From: SZUA-287 sp036397975
GTDB lineage: Bacteria; Bacteroidota; Ignavibacteria; UBA10030; UBA6906
DNA: 26,073 nucleotides
Direction: 5' to 3'
Assembly (NCBI GenBank): GCA_036397975.1
Contig: DASWHW010000004.1
Coordinates: 1-26,073 of the forward strand
A program made the position numbers and the translations under genes. The notes beneath the pieces were generated by a model. That model had not been told where the DNA came from. It did no database searches and saw nothing but the letters and a program-made list of their open reading frames with translations. This document shows positions 1 to 6,105 of this stretch, piece after piece (position 1 is the first letter of the stretch; the number at the start of each line of letters is the position of its first letter).

Positions 1-666
1 CTTGAGCCTGTTGCCGCAGCTTCTCTCTTGCAGGGATTCGTCAAGGCATGCAAGGAAAACTCATGTGCCCTTGTCGGAGGGGAGACTGCTGAGATGCCGG
101 GGTTGTACAAGGACAACGAATACGATTTGTCGGGCACGATCATCGGTGTTGTTGAAAAGAAAAAAATACTGGATGGAAAGAAAGTCCGTCGCGGTGATAT
201 TGTGATTGGACTCCCGTCAACGGGGCTACATACCAACGGCTTCTCTCTCGCTCGGGCGGTTCTCCTTCCCGTGTTCGGGTTTGACGAGTTTAGAGATGAC
301 CTTGGAGACACTGTTGGAAACGCCTTGCTTCGTATTCACCGGTCGTATCTCAAACCGGTGAGACGCCTCCTGGAAAAATTCTCTGTTCATGGTCTTGCCC
401 ACGTTACCGGCGGCGGAATTTTGGGGAATACAAAGCGGATTCTTCCGAGAGGGATGAGATTGAACATTGATTGGGGGTCATGGGAAAGACCGCCACTCTT
501 CCAACTTATTCAGGAAACCGGTGCAGTTCCGGAAAAGGAAATGCGTCGCACGTTCAATCTCGGCGTCGGCATGACGCTCGTTGTTTCACGCACATTGTGC
601 GACAGGATTATGGACTCTCTCAAGACCATGAGGGAGCGACCGTTTGTCATGGGGGAAATACGCTAA
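1..666 (+). CDS. purM: Phosphoribosylformylglycinamidine cyclo-ligase (AIR synthetase), C-terminal part
   Basis: PurM converts FGAM and ATP to aminoimidazole ribonucleotide, the fifth step of de novo purine synthesis, in the cytosol. The frame is open from base 1, so the gene is cut by the window edge. 221 residues remain of a family protein of about 345. The visible part starts just before the conserved segment CALVGGETAEMPGLY. It continues through the HTNGFSLAR motif and the HVTGGGILGN motif typical of the C-terminal half, and ends in PFVMGEIR, where the family normally ends. Nothing in the remaining part is broken. The next gene, a histidine kinase, begins 33 nt after the stop, so the two may be co-transcribed, although there is no functional link. 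Identification is by motif recognition and is very secure. Confidence 0.97.
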   Translation, partial: LEPVAAASLLQGFVKACKENSCALVGGETAEMPGLYKDNEYDLSGTIIGVVEKKKILDGKKVRRGDIVIGLPSTGLHTNGFSLARAVLLPVFGFDEFRDDLGDTVGNALLRIHRSYLKPVRRLLEKFSVHGLAHVTGGGILGNTKRILPRGMRLNIDWGSWERPPLFQLIQETGAVPEKEMRRTFNLGVGMTLVVSRTLCDRIMDSLKTMRERPFVMGEIR

Positions 667-699
667 CACATTTCAGTTTTTGCCGAAAGCTATTTTCCG

Positions 700-2562
700 A
701 TGTCCTCCACAAAGGGTATTGATAACCTCCCGCCGGACCGAGGAGCCAAGGCACAACACTCCGCCTCGGTTCATCGCATCAACGCACCTCGAATGTTGGA
801 GCAGCAGGTTCCGTCCGACCTCTTCAAGTCTCGTACGCTGTACGAACAACTGAAGACTCTTGCGGAAATTGCTCTTCACATCGATTCTGCAAATGACTTT
901 CAAGGTGTTCTGCACGTGCTGCGGATGGAGACCCGATGGCTCGTCGAACATGACCTCTGTTTCCTTAATATCCTCAATCCCTCCCGGACTCACTACGTCA
1001 TTCATTCGCTTTCTTCTCGACCGGATGCCACTGGATTGCACAGACAACAATTTTCCCTGCTGCAGGGATTGCCGGGCCTGGTCATTCAACGACAGACTCC
1101 CCTCGTGAGCAACTTCGCCGACGCACCGACATTCTCGGATGCCGTTGAAGGAGTTTTGCTCCAACACAACATGCAGTCGATTATTGTCGTACCGCTCCGC
1201 GCCGCTGATGCAATCCTCGGGTCAATGGTCTTCTGTTCATCAACAAAGTCTAAGTACAATGACCTTGCAATGTGGATTGCCCAATTACTTGGGCAGCATG
1301 TTGCTGTCGCATTGCGCAACACCACGCTCTTTGAGGACGCTCGAAAAAGAATTGCCCAGATTGAACTGGTCAATCAAATAGGTGAACACCTGACCTCGAC
1401 GCTTAAGTTGGAAGAAGTCTTTGTCTCTGCTGCGGAGCGCATCCAATCGAGCTTTAGCTATTACGATGTATCCATCTTCATGTTGAATCCGAATGAAAAA
1501 ACCCTGGTGCTGGTGGCTCATTCGGGAGCGAATACGGAGTTCCTGCCGAATGGATACACGCAACAACTGGGGGAGGGAATCATCGGATGGGTGGCTGGGC
1601 ATGCAAAGCGTGTTCTGGCAAACGACGTTCTTGATGATCCACGGTATTCAAGCTTTGTGGATAAACGTACTCGATCGGAACTGGCGCTCCCAATTATTAT
1701 CGAGAGGGAGGTAGTCGGAGTTCTGAACATTGAGGATATCAGGGTTCAAGCATTCGATACAACCGACGCAGTGGTGCTGGAGACGCTCTGTGACCAGCTT
1801 GCAAGTGCAATTAGAAACGCTCGCTTGTTTGAACAGGTGAAAGCGGCAAATGAAAAGCTTACTGAGCTTGATCGAATGAAATCTGATTTTATCAGCATTG
1901 TTTCACACGATTTTCGGTCACCCCTGGCAAGCATTATCCTTGCTGCTAAAGGAGCGGTGGCCCAGGGAGAGAAGATCAATCCAGCTCGCGTTGATGAGCA
2001 CCTTAAAATCATTGTTGAACAGGCAACACGGCTTACGCATCTTGCGGAGGATACTCTTTCAACGACGAAAATGGAATCTGGCAGACTTGCATATCAAATG
2101 GAGGATTTGGACACGGCGTACGTAGTGGAAGAGGCGTCATCTCTTGTGAATCTCTCCCGCCTGCATCGTGTCGAGGTACGGATTGAAGAGAAAGCCAAAA
2201 CCGTCTATGGAGATGAAACGAAGATTCGGCAAGTCCTGCACAACCTAATTTCAAATGCGGTCAAATATTCCCCACGCGGCGGTAAAATCACGATTCAGGC
2301 GCGAGAACAATCTTCCACGATGATTGTGCTTTCTGTATCAGACGAAGGAGTAGGAATTCCCCCGAGCCAATTGAATCGGCTGTTTCAAAAATTTTCAAGG
2401 GTAACACAGGAATCTACCAGGGAAATCAAAGGATCAGGGCTTGGTCTCTGGATATGCCAAGAGATTGTACGGGCTCATGGGGGTGAGATTTGGACCGAAA
2501 GCGCCCCCGGGACAGGATCGACATTCTATTTTACTCTGCAAAAACCTAAACTCCTACTGTAA
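700..2562 (+). CDS. Soluble sensor histidine kinase with two GAF domains
   Basis: 620 residues with no signal peptide or membrane helix, so a cytosolic sensor kinase. Order: GAF-like domain about residues 45-190; second GAF about 220-375, with the IIGWVAGHAKRVLANDV core typical of GAF domains; a short helical linker (VKAANEKLTELDRMKSDF); a HisKA dimerisation domain with phospho-acceptor His403 in SIVSHDFRSPL; then the HATPase domain with N box Asn515/Asn519, G1 box starting at Asp548 (DEGVGIP) and G2 box GSGLGL at 578-583. All catalytic boxes are intact. The GAF ligand cannot be read from sequence. No receiver-domain gene lies nearby, so it is an orphan kinase in this window. The ATG at 700 has no clear ribosome-binding site. 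The 3' end overlaps the convergent lipoprotein gene by 9 bp. Confidence 0.93.
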   Translation: MSSTKGIDNLPPDRGAKAQHSASVHRINAPRMLEQQVPSDLFKSRTLYEQLKTLAEIALHIDSANDFQGVLHVLRMETRWLVEHDLCFLNILNPSRTHYVIHSLSSRPDATGLHRQQFSLLQGLPGLVIQRQTPLVSNFADAPTFSDAVEGVLLQHNMQSIIVVPLRAADAILGSMVFCSSTKSKYNDLAMWIAQLLGQHVAVALRNTTLFEDARKRIAQIELVNQIGEHLTSTLKLEEVFVSAAERIQSSFSYYDVSIFMLNPNEKTLVLVAHSGANTEFLPNGYTQQLGEGIIGWVAGHAKRVLANDVLDDPRYSSFVDKRTRSELALPIIIEREVVGVLNIEDIRVQAFDTTDAVVLETLCDQLASAIRNARLFEQVKAANEKLTELDRMKSDFISIVSHDFRSPLASIILAAKGAVAQGEKINPARVDEHLKIIVEQATRLTHLAEDTLSTTKMESGRLAYQMEDLDTAYVVEEASSLVNLSRLHRVEVRIEEKAKTVYGDETKIRQVLHNLISNAVKYSPRGGKITIQAREQSSTMIVLSVSDEGVGIPPSQLNRLFQKFSRVTQESTREIKGSGLGLWICQEIVRAHGGEIWTESAPGTGSTFYFTLQKPKLLL

Positions 2563-2886
2563 CCCAACCTCGGTTCTTTTTCTCTCCTCTTCTTCCAATC
2601 GCTTCGTGACTTCCAAGTAGAATTCACTCCAGTATTTTGAGTCCTTTCGGTACCTGCTAATCGTTGCCTTGAAGCGTTGAATCGATGTGCCGGCAGCTTC
2701 CGACACGGCTTTGGCAATTGAGTCTGCTCTTGTCGAATCAGCAATTGGCGGGTTCCATTTTGCATGTTCCTTCAAGATCTGAGTATAGATTTTGACGAAC
2801 TGCTGCGTTTCCAAAATGTCTGCGTTCTGCTGCTTTGAGCATCCAACACACAACATCGAAATGATGAGGAAGAGGTACTTGGACAT
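2554..2886 (-). CDS. Small putative lipoprotein, DUF4296-like
   Basis: 110 residues. An N-terminal hydrophobic segment ends at Cys16 (context SMLCVGC), which reads as a lipoprotein signal; the -3 position is Cys rather than the usual Leu, so the lipobox is slightly atypical. The mature part is short, helical and charged, ending in an E/K/R-rich helix. Size, lipid anchor and the pattern of a first helix (FVKIYTQIL) followed later by RYRKDSKYWSEFYLEVTKRL resemble the Bacteroidota DUF4296 lipoproteins, but this is a resemblance judged by eye. A TGAGG sequence stands 5 nt before the ATG, which supports the start. The gene is convergent with the histidine kinase, with stop codons overlapping, and divergent from efp. 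Function unknown. Confidence 0.72.
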   Translation of the reverse strand: MSKYLFLIISMLCVGCSKQQNADILETQQFVKIYTQILKEHAKWNPPIADSTRADSIAKAVSEAAGTSIQRFKATISRYRKDSKYWSEFYLEVTKRLEEEERKRTEVGLQ

Positions 2887-2995
2887 TTTTCCTCAAAGGG
2901 TAACAAATGATCATGTATGAATCAATTCCTTCCTCATTATCTGCCATGCTTTCATGCCATTCTGCCCACGACGACCCGTTCTCGCCTGACTCTCC

Positions 2996-3024
2996 TTGAC
3001 TTTCAAGACCCACGTCGTTATATT
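2996..3024 (+). promoter_or_regulatory. Probable sigma70-type promoter of the efp-acc-gcvH operon
   Basis: TTGACT at 2996-3001 and TATATT at 3019-3024 are separated by exactly 17 nt. Transcription would begin near 3031, giving a leader of about 58 nt before the efp ATG at 3089. Each hexamer differs from consensus at one position. No other promoter of this quality is visible before accB or accC. Confidence 0.6.
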
Positions 3025-3030
3025 CCTACC

Positions 3031-3050
3031 CCAATTCACATAGGAATTGG
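3031..3050 (+). promoter_or_regulatory. Inverted repeat at the predicted 5' end of the efp transcript
   Basis: CCAATTC (3031-3037) and GAATTGG (3044-3050) are perfect 7-bp arms around a 6-nt loop. They begin where transcription from the 2996-3024 promoter should start, so the RNA would carry a stem-loop at its extreme 5' end. TCCG and a run of five T (3055-3059) follow. It may protect the message, bind a repressor as DNA, or act as a weak attenuator; the sequence does not decide between these. Confidence 0.4.
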
Positions 3051-3088
3051 TCCGTTTTTATCTATTATTGATCGATTTCTACCATCTT

Positions 3089-3661
3089 ATGGCTTCAACG
3101 ACCGATTTTCGTCCCGGTTTAGTAATCAAGTACAACAATGAACTGTGGACTGTAGTGGAGTTCCAACACGTAAACCCTGGGAATTGGCGAGCGTTCGTAC
3201 GAACTAAACTAAAGAACCTCAAGAGTGGAAAAGTAATCGAAAATAGGTTCCGAGCTGGAGAGAGTATTGAACCGATCCGTATTGAGCGAAAGGAATTCCA
3301 GTTCTTGTATCGAGATGGCTCAGGCTACGTCTTTATGGATAAAGAGAATTTCGAGCAAATGACTGTTGAAGAGGTGCAAGTGGGGGAGGGAGCAAAGTTT
3401 TTGAAAGATGGTGAGGGCGTTGATATCCTAGTGAACGGTGAGGAAATCACAGGCATAGAGTTGCCAATTACCGTTGACCTCAAGATTGTGGAAACAGTCC
3501 CGGGAGTAAAGGGCGACAGCGCCAACCCCGGAACAAAACCTGCACAGGTTGAGACTGGAGCAACAGTGAACGTCCCTCTTTTTCTCAATGAAGGTGACCT
3601 AATTAAGGTCGATACTCGTAGCGGTGGCTACATCGAGCGCGTAAAAGTGTTACCCTCCTAG
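3089..3661 (+). CDS. efp: Translation elongation factor P
   Basis: 190 residues, the normal EF-P length. EF-P binds between the P and E sites of the ribosome and relieves stalling at consecutive prolines. The three-domain pattern is complete: N-terminal KOW-like domain (FRPGLVIKYNNELWTVVEF), middle OB domain (RIERKEFQFLYRDGSGYVFMD), and C-terminal OB domain with the family signature GDSANPGTKPAQVETGA and the end KVDTRSGGYIERVK. The ATG at 3089 is chosen because it starts at the conserved MASTTDFRPG; an in-frame extension to 3047 adds 14 residues unlike the family. No Shine-Dalgarno sequence precedes it. The oddity is the loop tip: PGNWRAF, with Asn32 where E. coli has the modified Lys34 (PGKGQAF). 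It is the first gene before accB-accC, a common neighbourhood. Confidence 0.97.
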   Translation: MASTTDFRPGLVIKYNNELWTVVEFQHVNPGNWRAFVRTKLKNLKSGKVIENRFRAGESIEPIRIERKEFQFLYRDGSGYVFMDKENFEQMTVEEVQVGEGAKFLKDGEGVDILVNGEEITGIELPITVDLKIVETVPGVKGDSANPGTKPAQVETGATVNVPLFLNEGDLIKVDTRSGGYIERVKVLPS

Positions 3662-3786
3662 CAATGTTCATTACAAAAACCTGGGCCTCCCCCCGGAAAC
3701 GTCCGGCCAGCCCCCGAGTCGACTAATCCCGACAAACGCACACGGGCATCATAGTCAAAAAAATCGCTACCAACCGTGGAGATCAC

Positions 3787-4260
3787 ATGGACTTAGGGTA
3801 CATCAAAAAACTCATCAAAATCCTCTCAGACAGTCAAGTCCATGAGTTGGAGATTGAAGAGGACGGAAAGAAGATTCGGATTGTCAAACCATCTGCACCC
3901 GGTTTTGCTCAGACCTTCCCAATGGACTCATCCCCGATGCCGTCCGTTCTTCACTCCCAGATCGCAGCCAGTACAGCTCAGTCTCCCACCGCACCTTCTC
4001 CGTTACCAACAGGCAGCAATTCCCACGAAGTCAAGTCTCCAATAGTCGGTACGTTCTACCGGTCACCGGCTCCAGATGCAGCTCCTTTCGTCCAGGAAGG
4101 ATCAGTTGTTTCGGTCGGCACCGTGTTGTGTATTGTCGAGGCAATGAAGTTGATGAACGAAATCGAGTCTGACGCAGCTGGAAGAATTTCGAAGATCTTG
4201 GTGGAGAACGGACAGCCTGTTGAATACGGGCAAACTCTCTTTATCGTGGAAAAATCTTGA
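3787..4260 (+). CDS. accB: Biotin carboxyl carrier protein of acetyl-CoA carboxylase
   Basis: 157 residues. It carries biotin between the biotin carboxylase (AccC) and the carboxyltransferase in malonyl-CoA synthesis. Residues 1-37 form the N-terminal helical/strand part (MDLGYIKKLIKILSDSQVHELEIEE). A Pro/Ala/Ser/Thr-rich flexible linker covers about 38-78. The biotinyl domain fills the C-terminus, with the biotin attachment site EAMKLMNEI at Lys121. Length and layout match the family. A GGAG stretch lies upstream of the ATG at the expected distance. It follows efp by 125 nt, a spacer that is GC-rich in the middle and contains a small CCGGA/TCCGG hairpin at 3693-3706 without a T-run. accC follows 45 nt downstream. 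Confidence 0.95.
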   Translation: MDLGYIKKLIKILSDSQVHELEIEEDGKKIRIVKPSAPGFAQTFPMDSSPMPSVLHSQIAASTAQSPTAPSPLPTGSNSHEVKSPIVGTFYRSPAPDAAPFVQEGSVVSVGTVLCIVEAMKLMNEIESDAAGRISKILVENGQPVEYGQTLFIVEKS

Positions 4261-4305
4261 AGGGATTCCGATCACCATTCTTTGATGCAGAGATAGAGTT
4301 GCTCA

Positions 4306-5652
4306 GTGTTCAGTAAAGTTCTCATAGCTAATCGCGGCGAGATCGCTCTGCGCATTATTCGCGTGTGCAAGCAATTTGGAATTAAAACTGTAGCAGTCTA
4401 TTCGGAAGCAGATCGGGACTCGCTTCATGTGCGCTTCGCGGACGAGGCAGTGTGCATCGGCCCCCCTCCAAGTAAAGAGAGCTATCTGAAAATTCCTCGG
4501 ATTATCGCAGCTGCCGAAGTAACGAATGCAGACGCGATTCACCCTGGGTATGGGTTCCTTGCCGAGAACGCCAGTTTTAGTGAAATATGTAACACTTCAG
4601 GAATAAAGTTCATCGGCCCAAGTCCTGAAATGATCACCTCTATGGGAGACAAAGCCCTCGCAAAGGAGACGATGAAGAAGGCCGGGGTACCAGTTGTCCC
4701 CGGGAGTGAAGGTGTGGTAAAGGACGTTGGAGAGGCAACGGAGATTGCGAGCCTCATTGGGTTTCCGGTTATCATCAAAGCCGTAGCGGGTGGAGGTGGG
4801 CGGGGAATGCGCATTGTCCGTGAAGCTTCAGAAATTGAGAACGCGTTCAAGACCGCACGGCATGAGGCCGAACAAGGCTTCAATAATCCGGATATCTATA
4901 TCGAAAAGTTCATTGAGCAACCCCGACACGTTGAAGTCCAGGTTTTTGGTGACCAGCATGGCAATGTCGTTCACTTTGGCGAAAGGGATTGCTCAGTTCA
5001 ACGGCGCCATCAAAAATTGATTGAGGAATCTCCTTCCCCAATTGTCGATGAAAACCTGCGGACAAAAATGGGAGAAGCTTCAATGAAGGGATGCTTGGCA
5101 GTGAATTATGAAGGAGCAGGGACAATCGAGTATCTTGTTGACAAAGACAAAAACTTCTACTTTATGGAGATGAACACACGCATTCAGGTCGAGCATCCAG
5201 TAACCGAAGAAGTTACAGGCCATGACCTTATCAAATTGCAGCTCCGTGTTGCAGCAGGGGAGCGGTTGCCGAAAAAGCGGATCCGCTCAGAGGGTCATGC
5301 AATGGAATGCCGGATTAACGCAGAAGATCCTGCCCATAACTTCCGACCGGCTCCCGGACGGATTACTGACTTTCATATGCCCGGGGGATTTGGTGTCCGC
5401 GTGGACACACATAGTTACGCGGGATATGTTGTTCCACCGCACTATGATTCGCTGATTGCAAAGCTGATTGTGTTTGCTCAATCAAGAGAAGGAGCAATTC
5501 AAAAAATGTCTTCTGCGCTCGAGGAGTTTACGGTGACCGGCATAAAGACCACGATTCCGTTCCATCGGCAGGTGATGAAGAACGAGACATTCATGAGCGG
5601 AAAGTTTGATACTCGATTTCTCGAGTCCTTTGTGTTTGAACCAGAAAATTAA
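4306..5652 (+). CDS. accC: Biotin carboxylase subunit of acetyl-CoA carboxylase
   Basis: 448 residues, the usual size. It carboxylates the biotin on AccB using ATP and bicarbonate. Visible parts: N-terminal biotin-carboxylase fold (SKVLIANRGEIALRIIRVCK); ATP-grasp domain with the glycine-rich loop AGGGGRGM starting at residue 161; and the active-site strand MEMNTRIQVEHP with Glu288, Asn290, Arg292 and Glu296 at the positions known from E. coli AccC. The C-terminal domain starts at HAMECRINAEDP. All key residues are present. The start is the GTG at 4306. An in-frame ATG at 4285 is followed after two codons by a stop (4294-4296), so it cannot be used. gcvH begins 18 nt after the stop, so both are probably in one operon. 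Confidence 0.97.
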   Translation: MFSKVLIANRGEIALRIIRVCKQFGIKTVAVYSEADRDSLHVRFADEAVCIGPPPSKESYLKIPRIIAAAEVTNADAIHPGYGFLAENASFSEICNTSGIKFIGPSPEMITSMGDKALAKETMKKAGVPVVPGSEGVVKDVGEATEIASLIGFPVIIKAVAGGGGRGMRIVREASEIENAFKTARHEAEQGFNNPDIYIEKFIEQPRHVEVQVFGDQHGNVVHFGERDCSVQRRHQKLIEESPSPIVDENLRTKMGEASMKGCLAVNYEGAGTIEYLVDKDKNFYFMEMNTRIQVEHPVTEEVTGHDLIKLQLRVAAGERLPKKRIRSEGHAMECRINAEDPAHNFRPAPGRITDFHMPGGFGVRVDTHSYAGYVVPPHYDSLIAKLIVFAQSREGAIQKMSSALEEFTVTGIKTTIPFHRQVMKNETFMSGKFDTRFLESFVFEPEN

Positions 5653-5670
5653 TATGAAAGGAATATCCTC

Positions 5671-6051
5671 ATGAACTTTCCCGACAATCTGAAGTATACC
5701 AAAGATCACGAGTGGATCTTGGTTGAGGGAGATACCGGAACGGTTGGCATTACCGACTATGCGCAGGGAGAACTTGGCGATATAGTATTCGTTGAACTTC
5801 CGGAGAAGGGTAAAGTTGTCGGACAGGGTGATTCATTTGGCACGATTGAGGCTGTCAAAGCCGTGTCGGACCTTTACGCTCCCGTATCAGGGTCGGTCAT
5901 TGAGGCAAACAAGAATTTGGAGAATGAGGCAGAAGTGGTCAACAAAGATCCATACGGCAATGGATGGATGATTAAGCTGAAATTTTCAAACAGGGAGGAG
6001 CTGAGTGGTCTACTGGACGCGGACTCCTACCGGGCTTTGGTCGGTCAGTAG
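5671..6051 (+). CDS. gcvH: Glycine cleavage system H protein
   Basis: 126 residues. GcvH carries the lipoyl arm that shuttles the aminomethyl group from GcvP to GcvT and is then re-oxidised by the dihydrolipoyl dehydrogenase. The lipoylation site is Lys63 in GTIEAVKAVSDLYAP. The start (NLKYTKDHEWI) and the GITDYAQGELGDIVFVELP core are textbook GcvH, as is the C-terminal NKDPYGNGWMIKL. An AAAGGAA ribosome-binding site lies 8 nt before the ATG. It sits directly behind accC on the same strand and ends at an intrinsic terminator, convergent with its partner gcvP. gcvT and the dihydrolipoyl dehydrogenase gene are not in this window. Confidence 0.97.
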   Translation: MNFPDNLKYTKDHEWILVEGDTGTVGITDYAQGELGDIVFVELPEKGKVVGQGDSFGTIEAVKAVSDLYAPVSGSVIEANKNLENEAEVVNKDPYGNGWMIKLKFSNREELSGLLDADSYRALVGQ

Positions 6052-6073
6052 ATTGAGATTAATGAGATTTCCC

Positions 6074-6104
6074 AAAGGCGCCCCTCGGAATGGCCCCTTT
6101 TTTT
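6074..6104 (+). terminator. Intrinsic terminator of the efp-accB-accC-gcvH run
   Basis: AAAGGCGCC (6074-6082) pairs with GGCCCCTTT (6092-6100) with one C-C mismatch across a 9-nt loop. Seven T follow the stem base (6098-6104). It lies 22 nt after the gcvH stop. The gcvP stop, on the other strand, is only 2 nt beyond the T-run, so the same hairpin may also slow transcription from the gcvP side, though it has only three T in that direction. Confidence 0.7.
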
Positions 6105-6105
6105 G

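Noticed and set aside
3693..3706. Small GC hairpin CCGGA/TCCGG between efp and accB as a terminator
   Set aside because: The stem has only five pairs and no T-run follows. It may at most modulate read-through.
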